From: JAIQFF01 sp963788505
GTDB taxonomy: Bacteria; Acidobacteriota; Terriglobia; Terriglobales; Acidobacteriaceae
Reading direction: 5' to 3'
DNA: 64,000 bases
NCBI GenBank assembly: GCA_963788505.1
Contig: CAWBGY010000005.1
Location: 1,733,711-1,797,710, forward strand
How positions within the stretch are numbered: position 1 is the stretch's first letter; each line of letters opens with the position of its first letter. This document shows, piece by piece, positions 10,364 to 18,960 of the stretch. Under the pieces are notes generated by a model. It made no database searches. It saw only the letters and a list, made by a program, of their open reading frames with translations, and was not told where the DNA came from. A program made the translations under genes and the position numbers.

Positions 10364-11377
10364 ATGCGTCTGTTTCGTCTCCTCTGCGTGCTGGGAGGAC
10401 TGGCCCTGCCAGCATGCGGTCAGTCGTCAAATCCCGTATCGCCTTTGCATCAAGCGCAAGATCAGGTGGATAGCGGGCACTTGGATGAAGCTCTGCAGAG
10501 ACTGAATGCCCTGGCTGCCGAACAGCCGGAACCCGCCGGCGTCGAATATCTCCGAGGTATGGTGTTCTACCAGCAAGGCAAGATGGTCGAGGCCATTTCA
10601 GCCTTCGCCAGGGCGGTTACCCAAGATCCAAAGAACCTCGAAGCCATGCAAATGGAGGGAGTGAGCCTCTTTCGCGCGGGCAAGCCCACTGAAGCGATTC
10701 CACTGCTGGAACGGGCACATAGCTCTGTTTCGACTGCCAATGTCGACCCGAATTATGCGCTGGGCCTTTGCTATCTGGACACCGGCCGTTACGACGATGC
10801 TCGCAAGGCATTTGCCAGTCAATATGGTTTCGCCCCCGAGTCCCCGCCGGCCTATCTACTTGCGGCACGCATGCTTCTGCGCCGCGAATATGTTCCTTTT
10901 GCGGAGGCGTCGGCGCGAAAAGCGCTCGCACTGAATCCCAGTCTTCCACGGGCGCACTTTCTTCTCGGTGAGATCGCGCTCGCCCATGGGCAATGGCCCG
11001 ACGCCATCGCTGAGTTTGAAAAGGAACGCGACCTCGACCCTCTTAACGGCGCCGTTTACGAACGGTTGGGAGATACTTACATCCGTGCCGGCGACTTTGA
11101 TCGCGCCCAGCAGGCCCTGGATCGGGCCGTGCTCCTGGAACCAACCGTGAATATACCTTTTATTTTGCTGGGCAAAGTTCTGTTGAAACAGCGCAACTGG
11201 TTGATGGCCAGGATGTACCTTGAACATGCATTGCAAATGGACCCGAAAAATTATATGGCGCATTACCTGTTAGGACAGACCTATCGCGCTCTTGGACGAA
11301 CCGACGATGCCGCGCGTGAATACCACGCGGCAGAACAGATTCAGGAGGCCAGCGAGCCGCACTTCGAGTCCCCCTAG
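10364..11377 (+). CDS. TPR-repeat lipoprotein
   Basis: 337 residues. The N-terminus is a short lipoprotein signal (LLCVLGGLALPACGQS) with Cys in a lipobox-like LPAC. The rest is an array of tetratricopeptide repeats, for example AGKPTEAIPLLERAHS, AHGQWPDAIAEFEKERDLDPLN and AGDFDRAQQALDRAVLLEP. TPR proteins serve as protein-protein scaffolds; no enzymatic domain is seen. It is 12 bp ahead of a second TPR gene and probably cotranscribed with it. A periplasmic role supporting the adjacent outer-membrane receptor is possible but unproven. Confidence 0.85.
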   Translation: MRLFRLLCVLGGLALPACGQSSNPVSPLHQAQDQVDSGHLDEALQRLNALAAEQPEPAGVEYLRGMVFYQQGKMVEAISAFARAVTQDPKNLEAMQMEGVSLFRAGKPTEAIPLLERAHSSVSTANVDPNYALGLCYLDTGRYDDARKAFASQYGFAPESPPAYLLAARMLLRREYVPFAEASARKALALNPSLPRAHFLLGEIALAHGQWPDAIAEFEKERDLDPLNGAVYERLGDTYIRAGDFDRAQQALDRAVLLEPTVNIPFILLGKVLLKQRNWLMARMYLEHALQMDPKNYMAHYLLGQTYRALGRTDDAAREYHAAEQIQEASEPHFESP

Positions 11378-11389
11378 CGTTCTGCAACT

Positions 11390-13159
11390 ATGCGATGCTT
11401 ATTTAGGTGCGTGTATCGATTCACCGGCGTCCTTCTTGTCTTCTGTGCCCTGGCCGCGAGTCTTGGGGCCCTTGACACCCGGCAACAGTCCCTGAGATCA
11501 GCGGACACAGCTTTTCACGCTGGTTACGCCGCGGAAAGGAGTGGAGATCTTTCTACCGCCAGACTACAGTTTGAAAAAGTGGTCCAGCTCGCGCCAGATA
11601 TAGCCGAAGGGCATAGCGCGCTGGGCGCCGTCCTGGTGCAGCTTGGACAATATGCACAAGCCATTCGCGAACTCAGACGCGCCCTCCAGCTCAAGTCCGA
11701 CGACCGCAGCGCTCAGATCAACCTGGCGGTCGCGTACGAGCAATCGGGTGATCACGAAAAATCGTTAGCTCTGTTTCGATCTCTCGATCGGAACCTCACG
11801 ACTCCCCTGCCACCTGCCGTAGAGATCTCCTACATACGGGCTCTCGCAGCCACCCGGCAAACCGATCTCGCTCTGCAAAAGTCACAGGCCGCAGTCGCGT
11901 CTGCTCCTGAAAACCCGATCTTGCACGACACCCTGGGCTCACTTGAGGCCCAGCGCCAGGACTGGAATAGCGCCGTAGGACAGTTCAAAGAGGCGATTCG
12001 CCTCGATCCAAACTTCGTCGAGGCACATCTGCACCTCGGCCTCACGCTCATGATGCAGCGGCGAACCTCAGAGGCCGTGCCAGAGCTCACGACCGCGGCC
12101 CAGCTTTCGCCACAAAACGCCTTCACTCAGGTTGAGTTCGCCAAGGCGTTGATTGCTAACAATGAGAATGCGAAAGCCGTCTCGGTTCTGCGGCACGCTC
12201 TCGATCTAGCTCCCACTTACCTCGAAGCGAGGTATCAGCTGGCTCTCGCCCTCCAGGCTAGCGGACAGGAGCAGCAGGCCATACCACTGCTTCAAGATGT
12301 TGTCGCCGCAGATCCGCATAACGCGCCGGCATTGACGAATCTTGGCCTGGCGCTGGTACAGACAGGGAAATCCAGGGAAGCGATCCCGCTCTACCAGCGC
12401 GCCATCAAGGAGACTCGAGGCGATCCTCTGGTGCATCAGGATTTGGGAGTCGCCTACCTTCAAATGAGCGACCTGGATGACGCGATCGGCGAGTTCCGCG
12501 CAGGCTTGAAACTTGCTCCCGAAGCCTATCAACTGCACTATGACCTCGGCCTCGCGCTTAAGCTAAAAGACGATTTCGCCGCTGCGACGGCAGAACTGGA
12601 GATGGCTGCACGTCTCAACCCGAGTTCCCCGGATCCGCCTTATACTCTGGGCGTATTGGACATGCAGAGGGGCCTCTTCGACGAGGCCGTGGAACAGCTC
12701 AGGATTGCCCTCAGGTTGCGTCCGCAAAACGGTGATGGCTGGGCCATTCTCGGTAGTATCTACAAACAGCAGAACAAGCTGGCAGAAGCGTCCGACGCCG
12801 TCCAAAAGGCCATCGTGGCAATGCCAGATCAGCCTGGACCGCACAGCACGCTCGCGGGCATTCTTGCTCAGCAAGGCCACACCGCAGAAGCCGCCGCGGA
12901 GCGCCAGAAAGCTGCTGAACTTACTCGCAGGGCCGTCAATCGGCAGCGTGCAACTTTTGCAGCCAACACCGGCAGCATGTTACTTCAAAAGGATCAGATT
13001 ACAGACGCGATCGAGCGCTACCGGGATGCGGTTTCGAGCGACCCAACCTATGTCGAAGCTCACCGAGGTCTTGCCACTGCTCTGGCGCGGGCAGGCCGCA
13101 CCGCCGAGGCAGAAGCGGAGAGGCAGAAGGCTGCGCAACTTGAGCAAGATCAACCCTGA
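11390..13159 (+). CDS. large TPR-repeat exported protein
   Basis: 589 residues, with a signal segment (FTGVLLVFCALAASLGALD) followed by about fourteen tetratricopeptide repeats over the whole length. Several end in the classic A-x-x-x-L-x-P pattern, such as AIRLDPNFVEAHLHLG and ALRLRPQNGDGWAILG. Starts 12 bp after the preceding TPR gene. No catalytic domain or C-terminal anchor is visible. Likely a periplasmic scaffold. Confidence 0.85.
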   Translation: MRCLFRCVYRFTGVLLVFCALAASLGALDTRQQSLRSADTAFHAGYAAERSGDLSTARLQFEKVVQLAPDIAEGHSALGAVLVQLGQYAQAIRELRRALQLKSDDRSAQINLAVAYEQSGDHEKSLALFRSLDRNLTTPLPPAVEISYIRALAATRQTDLALQKSQAAVASAPENPILHDTLGSLEAQRQDWNSAVGQFKEAIRLDPNFVEAHLHLGLTLMMQRRTSEAVPELTTAAQLSPQNAFTQVEFAKALIANNENAKAVSVLRHALDLAPTYLEARYQLALALQASGQEQQAIPLLQDVVAADPHNAPALTNLGLALVQTGKSREAIPLYQRAIKETRGDPLVHQDLGVAYLQMSDLDDAIGEFRAGLKLAPEAYQLHYDLGLALKLKDDFAAATAELEMAARLNPSSPDPPYTLGVLDMQRGLFDEAVEQLRIALRLRPQNGDGWAILGSIYKQQNKLAEASDAVQKAIVAMPDQPGPHSTLAGILAQQGHTAEAAAERQKAAELTRRAVNRQRATFAANTGSMLLQKDQITDAIERYRDAVSSDPTYVEAHRGLATALARAGRTAEAEAERQKAAQLEQDQP

Positions 13160-13290
13160 CTGTATACCCCTTGCTGTTGTTGACTCCTTTCCATTTGCGG
13201 CATCGCTGCGGTCGGTGCTTGCTCGCGTCTGTCCGGCGGATCATCTGCCACGCGGAACCCAATCTGTGCTGAACCGACTTCCGATGCTAG

Positions 13291-13600
13291 GTATTCAACC
13301 AGTTCTACGGCTATCAGGTTCCAAATGCGCCGATTACGTCCGGAGGCGTGGGGTCCTTGGAATATCGGCTGAAGCGACCGCGCGGGCTGGAATTGCTTGG
13401 AGAATTGGGCTTCAGTCACGGAGTGGGCGCTGCGGCTGAGTTTCAGTGGAGCGGCCCGAAAGATTTTCTGCACGGTAGTTTTCGCGAGAAACCAAAAGAC
13501 TTTGCCTCTTTGAGCATCGGCAACCTTCCTGGCTCTGTCGCCGTTCTCCCATGTCTCCCAGGGACAGCACACCCTGGAAGTGGGCTTCAAGTCCAGTCGG
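13291..13600 (+). pseudogene. possible fragment of an outer-membrane-type protein
   Basis: Between the TPR gene and the truncated CoA-transferase, the plus strand reads a coherent, Gly- and aromatic-rich stretch (FNQFYGYQVPNAPITSGGVG…, then LELLGELGFSHGVG) like a beta-barrel protein. It has no start, a TAG just before it, and ends where the CoA-transferase homology on the other strand begins. The minus-strand frame here is open too but looks less like protein. Identity uncertain. Confidence 0.3.
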
Positions 13601-13605
13601 CCATC

Positions 13606-13917
13606 GGAAAACGTTCCCTGCGGAATCAAATCGAGTCTGATCGTGCCCTTAAGCACCATCTCTTCCAGCAGACGGTTCTCGCCAACGTATGTTCCGATGT
13701 GATGCGCGATCTGTCCCGCCGCCAGCAGCAATCCGTTCCCCACACCGTCCACGCCCACATTGTTGCTGATCGTCCGCAGATTCTTCGTGCCTTTACGCGC
13801 CAGAGCGCGAATGAGGTTCTCTGGCGTGCCGCATAGTCCGAACCCGCCGATCATGATCGTCGCGCCATCGAACACGTCACGGATGGCCTCATCTGAGTTA
13901 GCCACAATTTTGTTCAT
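13606..13917 (-). pseudogene. pcaI: 3-oxoadipate/3-oxoacid CoA-transferase subunit A, truncated
   Basis: The first 104 residues are typical of CoA-transferase family I subunit A: DGATIMIGGFGLCGTPENLI, then TISNNVGVD, HIGTYVGENRLLEEM and LDLIPQGTFS. The family then continues with a Gly-rich ERIRAGGAG segment, but here homology stops at about 13606. The open frame runs on to 13150 in unrelated sequence. Full subunits are about 230 residues, so over half is lost, and no subunit B (pcaJ) or thiolase (pcaF) follows. It is the last gene of the pca cluster, 27 bp after pcaC. By position it would have activated 3-oxoadipate; as it stands it is unlikely to work. Confidence 0.75.
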
Positions 13918-13944
13918 AGTGTTGCAAGGCGAAGGCGCAGACGA

Positions 13945-14355
13945 TCATCGACCCAAAGGCGCTTCCGAATCTCCTTTGCGGTCTGCGTCAGCAAGGACCT
14001 CCGCTGCAATGTGAAAGGCACCATTCGCGGCCGGCAGCCCGCAATAGATCGCGCAGTGCAGGAACGTTTCCTTGATTTCGTCGAGCGTCACTCCGTTGTC
14101 CAGTGCGGCCCGAACATGCATGCGCAACTCGTCACCGCGGTTCAGCGCCACCAGTATTGCTACCGTTAGTAGGCTGCGTGTGCTCGGCGGAAGTCCGGGA
14201 CGGCTCCAAATGTCACCCCAGGCCGTGCGCGTGAGGAAATCCTGGAAGTCCTGAGTGAAAGCGGTGATCGCTGCGTTTGCGCGGTCCACGTGCTGATCTC
14301 CGAGCACCGCTCGCCGAATGCGCATTCCCTGTTCCCGTCTCTGTGCATCATCCAT
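13945..14355 (-). CDS. pcaC: 4-carboxymuconolactone decarboxylase
   Basis: 136 residues from the ATG at 14355, the usual length for PcaC. Characteristic segments are FQDFLTRTAWGDIWSRPGL, SLLTVAILVALNRGDELRMH and EIKETFLHCAIYCGLPAANGAF. It converts 4-carboxymuconolactone to 3-oxoadipate enol-lactone, just upstream of the PcaD step. The start overlaps the end of pcaD by 8 bp, which implies translational coupling. An earlier in-frame ATG at 14385 would add ten residues lying inside pcaD and is less likely. Confidence 0.93.
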   Translation of the reverse strand: MDDAQRREQGMRIRRAVLGDQHVDRANAAITAFTQDFQDFLTRTAWGDIWSRPGLPPSTRSLLTVAILVALNRGDELRMHVRAALDNGVTLDEIKETFLHCAIYCGLPAANGAFHIAAEVLADADRKGDSEAPLGR

Positions 14356-15145
14356 GGGTTTGTCCTGAAGTGAGAAGAAAACCACTCAATGCCGACGTGA
14401 ACTCGTCGGGCTGTTCAATAGTCGATAAATGTGCGGCATTAAGCTCTGCATACTGAGAACCGGGAATGCGCTCGACCAGAAACCGGCCCTCGTGTGTCGG
14501 AGTTACTCCATCTTCACGTCCAGCTACAACGAGAGTGCGTGCTCGAATTGTTTCGATGCTGTCGGTCTGGTTCATATCGCGAATCGCTACACAGCAGGCT
14601 GCATACCCTTCGACGGGCGATGCTTCGAGCATGGTTCTGGCGCGGTCCACAAGCAACGGAGAAGCTGCCCGGAATTCCGCCGTGAACCAGCGTTCGATGA
14701 CGGCCGTTGAAACTGATTTCATTCCTCCCTGACGCACGCTGGCAATTCGCCCATTCCACATCTCTTTTGTGCCGATCCGCGCCGCGGTATTGCACAACAC
14801 AAGCGCATCGAGACGCTCGTGCGCATTCACGCCGAGCCACATGCCGATCATCCCTCCCATGGACAATCCGCAGAAGTTGACGCGCTCCACGCCGAGCACA
14901 TCCAAAAGTCCGAGGAAGTCCCGCGCAAGCTGTTCAATTGAGCACTCACCCGCCAAAACCGACGATTCTCCCTGTCCGCGCATGTCGTAGCGCAATATTC
15001 GAAAACGCTTGGCCATGGCTCCGCATTGCGGGTCCCACATCGATAGATCGGTGCCAAGCGAATTGGAAAAGGCAAGCACAGGTGCGTCTTCCGCACCCGT
15101 CAACTCGTAGTGGACGCATAATTCTCCAACCCCAGCGTAGGGCAT
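14348..15145 (-). CDS. pcaD: 3-oxoadipate enol-lactonase
   Basis: 265-residue alpha/beta-hydrolase. The nucleophile elbow is CGLSMGGMIG (Ser near residue 96). The acid Asp is in VVAGREDGVTP, and the catalytic His is in ELNAAHLSTIEQP near the C-terminus. The N-terminal LAFSNSLGTDLSMWDPQ fits the PcaD family. It hydrolyses 3-oxoadipate enol-lactone to 3-oxoadipate in the cytoplasm. It lies 23 bp after pcaB and overlaps pcaC. Confidence 0.93.
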   Translation of the reverse strand: MPYAGVGELCVHYELTGAEDAPVLAFSNSLGTDLSMWDPQCGAMAKRFRILRYDMRGQGESSVLAGECSIEQLARDFLGLLDVLGVERVNFCGLSMGGMIGMWLGVNAHERLDALVLCNTAARIGTKEMWNGRIASVRQGGMKSVSTAVIERWFTAEFRAASPLLVDRARTMLEASPVEGYAACCVAIRDMNQTDSIETIRARTLVVAGREDGVTPTHEGRFLVERIPGSQYAELNAAHLSTIEQPDEFTSALSGFLLTSGQTHG

Positions 15146-15168
15146 TTTTTTATTACACCTGTCTCGGT

Positions 15169-16509
15169 TTATATTTGCCGGCCAGCAGCGATCACTCTGT
15201 CGACGAACTGTCCGGCCGACCCAAGATAGTTTTCCGGAACGAACAATCGGTCCAAGTCTTCGGGACTGAGAATTGTTCCTACGGCCGCATCTTGCATTAA
15301 CTGCTCCCGCAAGTTCTTGCCCGTCTCGCGCACACGTTTGCTCGCCGCTTCTACCACAGCATGAGCCGCAGACTTCCCCATTGACTTTGCCAGAGCCATG
15401 CTGACCGCTTCGGCGAAAACCAGCCCCTGGGTCTGCTCTAGATTGCGCCGCATGCGGTCAGCATCCACCTGCAGTCGTGGCACCAGTTCCTTCATTTCGT
15501 GGAGGGCCCCTGCCGCCAGGCGAAAAATCTCCGGCAGCGTTTCCCACTCCGCATGCCAGTTGCCCACTCCTCTTTCATCTTCTTGCACCATGGTGCTCAG
15601 CATCGTGCCTACCAATCCGGGGACCCGGATGGCCGCCGCCAATATTCGGATTGAAGAAACAGGGTTTTGTTTATGAGGCATGGTCGATGAGGAGCCTCGC
15701 CCCTCGCCTGTCGGTTCGAAAATCTCAGCCACCTCCGGCTGCATGTGTAACGAAATGTCTCGTGCGATCTTGCCCAGCGTTCCTACGCACAACCCGAGAG
15801 TGGTCGCCGCTTCGGAAAGACGGTCTCGGTGGGCGTGCCAAGGCATCTCCGGCAGCTCCAGGTTGAGTTCATCCGCAAGCGCTTTCGCTATGTCCAGCCC
15901 TCTTCCTCTCAGGGCGGCCAGCGTTCCGACCGCGCCACCGAACTGCAAGACGAGCAGTCGTTTGCGGGCCTCCCGGAATCGCTCACGATGCCGATTCATC
16001 GTGTCCAGCCATCCGGCAACTTTTGCGCCAAACGTCGTCGGCTGGGCGTGCTGCATCAGCGTGCGCCCGACCATGATCGTTGAACGGTGTTTCTGAGCCA
16101 GCTCACTTAGCGCCGTGCCAAGAGCCGCAAGATCAGATTCCAGGATGTCCCAGGCCTGCTTTACTTGCAAAATCAGGCCGGTATCGTTCACATCCTGGCT
16201 TGTGGCACCCCAATGAACAAAGCCAGAGGCCTCCTTGTTTTCCTCGGCAACGAGGGCAGTGAGCTGCTTGACAAGAGGAATCGCCGGATTTGCCGACAAC
16301 TTCGAGACCTGTGCCAGCGCCGGAACGTCGAACAGGTCCGCTCGGCACTTGCCAGCAATTGCCGTAGCCGCCTCCTGCGGGATCTCGCCGCAGCGAGCCT
16401 CGGCCTTCGCGAGCGCAGCTTCAAAGTCCAGCATGCGCTGAAGCCGAGCGCTATCCGAGAATGCGTCGCCGATCGCCGGTGAGCCGAAGACTGCGTCCAA
16501 AAGAGCCAT
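15169..16509 (-). CDS. pcaB: 3-carboxy-cis,cis-muconate cycloisomerase
   Basis: 446 residues from the ATG at 16509. It belongs to the fumarase/aspartase/adenylosuccinate-lyase superfamily, whose signature GEGRGSSSTMPHKQNPVSS is intact with the catalytic Ser loop. The N-terminal LLDAVFGSPAIGDAFSD matches PcaB. It lactonises 3-carboxy-muconate, the product of PcaHG. The ATG lies 8 bp after the pcaG stop. The upstream extension of the open frame to 16575 lies inside pcaG and is discarded. Confidence 0.94.
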   Translation of the reverse strand: MALLDAVFGSPAIGDAFSDSARLQRMLDFEAALAKAEARCGEIPQEAATAIAGKCRADLFDVPALAQVSKLSANPAIPLVKQLTALVAEENKEASGFVHWGATSQDVNDTGLILQVKQAWDILESDLAALGTALSELAQKHRSTIMVGRTLMQHAQPTTFGAKVAGWLDTMNRHRERFREARKRLLVLQFGGAVGTLAALRGRGLDIAKALADELNLELPEMPWHAHRDRLSEAATTLGLCVGTLGKIARDISLHMQPEVAEIFEPTGEGRGSSSTMPHKQNPVSSIRILAAAIRVPGLVGTMLSTMVQEDERGVGNWHAEWETLPEIFRLAAGALHEMKELVPRLQVDADRMRRNLEQTQGLVFAEAVSMALAKSMGKSAAHAVVEAASKRVRETGKNLREQLMQDAAVGTILSPEDLDRLFVPENYLGSAGQFVDRVIAAGRQI

Positions 16510-16517
16510 AGGAGTCG

Positions 16518-17093
16518 TTAGAGGCCAATGTCGAAAAATACAGTTTCGTCTACTCCCTGCACAACTACATTCCATTCCAACAGGCCTGGCTGTCCGGTAG
16601 CTGTCTTCGCAATTAGAGTCGCTCGTCGTTCCGGCTCTACCAGATTCAGAATCGGATCCGTGACGTTGCGTGCGTCGCCTGGAAAGTACATGCGTGTTAC
16701 CAGACGTTTCAATAGTCCGCGCATGAAGACTGAAATCACAAGATGTGGAGCCTGCTCTTCCCTTGACGGCCCGGGCACAGATCCCGGCTTGATCGTGGCA
16801 AAACGGAAGATGCCATTCTTGTTCGTAGGGACGCGGCCATAACCTCTGAATCCGGGATCCAGCGGCTTATCTTGCTTGTCCTCCGGGTGCGCATACTTGC
16901 CGTAGGCATTGGCTTGCCACACCTCTAGAACGGCATCAGGTACAGGCGCATGGTCACCATCCAGCACTCGTCCCTGAATCGTCACTCGCTCGCCGGCAAT
17001 GCCCTCACCAACCAGATTGTCGCAATTCAGCCACTGCAATCCGATCTTGAAGTAAGGGCCAACGGTTTGCGAAGTAGTTGCTTGCAAGCTCAT
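16518..17093 (-). CDS. pcaG: protocatechuate 3,4-dioxygenase alpha subunit
   Basis: 191 residues starting MSLQATTSQTVGPYFKIGL, the standard PcaG opening. The intradiol dioxygenase core is present (VTIQGRVLDGDHAPVPDAVLE, then GRVPTNKNGIF). As usual for alpha subunits the iron ligands are not all kept; the metal sits in PcaH. The start overlaps the pcaH stop as ATGA, so the two subunits are translationally coupled. Confidence 0.94.
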   Translation of the reverse strand: MSLQATTSQTVGPYFKIGLQWLNCDNLVGEGIAGERVTIQGRVLDGDHAPVPDAVLEVWQANAYGKYAHPEDKQDKPLDPGFRGYGRVPTNKNGIFRFATIKPGSVPGPSREEQAPHLVISVFMRGLLKRLVTRMYFPGDARNVTDPILNLVEPERRATLIAKTATGQPGLLEWNVVVQGVDETVFFDIGL

Positions 17094-17803
17094 CGTTTCG
17101 TCTCCTCCATCGGAGTGGCCTCGCGGCCGCGGAGAATTAGATCGAACCGGTAGCCTAGCGCTTGTTCTGGCAAACTGGTTTCCCAATCGAAAACGGAGAT
17201 CAGCCTGTTTCGCGCCTTTTCATCGGCAGTGCAATTGAAAATCGGATCAAACGGCAACAGGGGATCTCCCGGAAAGTACATCTGCGTAACCAGTCGCGTG
17301 GCAAATGCCGGCCCGAACAACGAGAAATGAATATGCGCGGGACGCCAGGCGTTGTAATGATTCCGCCATGGATACTCTCCGGGACGAATAGTGACGAATC
17401 GGTAGCGCCCTTCAGAGTCTGTAATTGCCAGTCCGCAGCCAGTGAAATTTGGATCGAGGGGGGCGTTGTGCTGGTCGACTTCATGCAGATAGCGGCCGGC
17501 CGCGTTTGCCTGCCACATTTCCACCAGAGTGTTAGCTAGCGGACAGCTGTTCTCATCGAGCACGCGCCCACTCACGATAATTCGTTCTCCAAGGGACTCG
17601 CCTTTATGCTGGCGCGTGAGATCGTGCGCCGCGGGAGAAACCAAGTCAGGACCAAATGAGGGTCCGGTAACCTCCGACAATGTAAATGGAATGCGCACCA
17701 GGGGACGAGTGGGAGAACGCTTGATCGAAGATACGTACGGCGAATGCAGATGATCGGGCTGCGTTCCCGTATACGGAAAGCGATATGCTGCGATCGGTTC
17801 CAT
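17090..17803 (-). CDS. pcaH: protocatechuate 3,4-dioxygenase beta subunit
   Basis: 237 residues. It contains the intradiol dioxygenase signature (RIIVSGRVLDENSCPLANTL) and the ferric-iron region with Tyr and two His in WRNHYNAWRPAHIHFSLFG. With PcaG it cleaves protocatechuate between the hydroxyls to 3-carboxy-cis,cis-muconate. It sits 35 bp after the MetE-like gene in the same operon. Confidence 0.94.
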   Translation of the reverse strand: MEPIAAYRFPYTGTQPDHLHSPYVSSIKRSPTRPLVRIPFTLSEVTGPSFGPDLVSPAAHDLTRQHKGESLGERIIVSGRVLDENSCPLANTLVEMWQANAAGRYLHEVDQHNAPLDPNFTGCGLAITDSEGRYRFVTIRPGEYPWRNHYNAWRPAHIHFSLFGPAFATRLVTQMYFPGDPLLPFDPIFNCTADEKARNRLISVFDWETSLPEQALGYRFDLILRGREATPMEETKR

Positions 17804-17838
17804 GCTTCGATTCCTTCCTGCGGTGCACCCGCCTCAAT

Positions 17839-18960
17839 TCAAGTATTACTTTGCCGTGCACTCTCAGCCCGCGAGACCACCGTTCCCCATACTTCTTTCG
17901 CAGTCTGCGCCACCAATTGCAGCTTCGCCTGCTGGTCGGCGGGAGTTACAAGGTTTCCCTCCATGGTCGACGCGAAGCCGCATTGCGGACTCAGGGCCAG
18001 TCGCTCCATTGGAATGTAGACTGCAGCCGCTTCGATTCGTTTTCTTAGTTCCTCTTTTGGTTCGAGTTGCGGCTTCTTCGAACTCACCAAGCCAAGCACC
18101 ACAACTCGATCTTCCGGCATTTGCCGCAGGGGTTCAAAGCCACCCGAACGTTCGTCGTCGTATTCCAACAGAAAGCGTTGGAATTTTGTGTTGCGAAACA
18201 CGCGTGTGATTGGTAGGTAGTCGCCGGCAGCGTAAAACTTGCTCTGATTATTTCCCCGGCACAAGTGGAGACCGAAGGTGACGCCGGGATGGACACCGAT
18301 GACCGCATTGTCCATCTCGATCGATAGATCAAGCAGGCGGTCGGGATCGTTGCCGCGCCGGCGATAGCCCTCGCGCAACTCTGGATCGAGGAGTGCGGTG
18401 TATTGCGGCGAATCGATCTGAACGTACGTGCAACCCAAACGAATCAACTCGGCCACTTCGTCGCGCAGAATGTCTACTAGGTCGGACAGGTAGGCATCGA
18501 CAGTGGCATAGGCCCCTGCGGACTTATTGCGGTCGTAGTAAGCGGCTGCCTGCTGGGCGCTGACGATGGTAGTTTTGGTGGCATGTTTGGTGCGAGCACG
18601 TACGTACGTGAACTCTTCGGCGCACAGGGGACGTTTGCGTCGCAGCTTTGACACCACAACGGGCCGGGGCAAAACTAGTTGCTCACCTTTTTCATCGCGG
18701 AATGGGATGGCCCATCCGCCATATTTGTCGAAACCCTCAACGGAGTCGATCAGGTGCCCGTAAAATGCATAGCGGCGCATTTCACCATCGGTAATGACTT
18801 CGATGCCCGCCTGAACTTGCAGTTGAATGGATTCATCTACGGAGCGGTCCTCAACACATTTGAACTCGGCATCAGTCAAACCCCCCGCCGAAAATCGTTC
18901 TCGCGCTTCTTTCAGGTAAGCTGGCCGTAAGAGACTACCGACGACGTCGCTATGAAACAT
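17839..18960 (-). CDS. MetE-like (cobalamin-independent methionine synthase family) methyltransferase
   Basis: 373 residues from the ATG at 18960, which overlaps the pobA end. It matches the C-terminal catalytic half of cobalamin-independent methionine synthase: an SDVVGSLLRP opening, QAGIEVITDGEMRR, YVQIDSPQYTALLD, then the zinc-ligand segments GLHLCRGNNQSK and LSPQCGFAST. It lacks the MetE N-terminal domain. Stand-alone members include methyl transferases and epoxyalkane-CoM-type enzymes, so the reaction is open. Its place between pobA and pcaH, in a pathway that demethylates vanillate, makes one-carbon handling an attractive but unproven role. Confidence 0.8.
   Translation of the reverse strand: MFHSDVVGSLLRPAYLKEARERFSAGGLTDAEFKCVEDRSVDESIQLQVQAGIEVITDGEMRRYAFYGHLIDSVEGFDKYGGWAIPFRDEKGEQLVLPRPVVVSKLRRKRPLCAEEFTYVRARTKHATKTTIVSAQQAAAYYDRNKSAGAYATVDAYLSDLVDILRDEVAELIRLGCTYVQIDSPQYTALLDPELREGYRRRGNDPDRLLDLSIEMDNAVIGVHPGVTFGLHLCRGNNQSKFYAAGDYLPITRVFRNTKFQRFLLEYDDERSGGFEPLRQMPEDRVVVLGLVSSKKPQLEPKEELRKRIEAAAVYIPMERLALSPQCGFASTMEGNLVTPADQQAKLQLVAQTAKEVWGTVVSRAESARQSNT

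Noticed and set aside
13150..13605. C-terminal 150 residues of the CoA-transferase open frame
   Set aside because: Unlike any CoA-transferase; looks like read-through into unrelated DNA.
16509..16575. N-terminal extension of pcaB, and similar extensions of pcaG, pobA, vanA, hutI, LysR and the phosphoesterase
   Set aside because: The extensions lie inside the preceding gene or promoter; internal ATGs give the standard family start.
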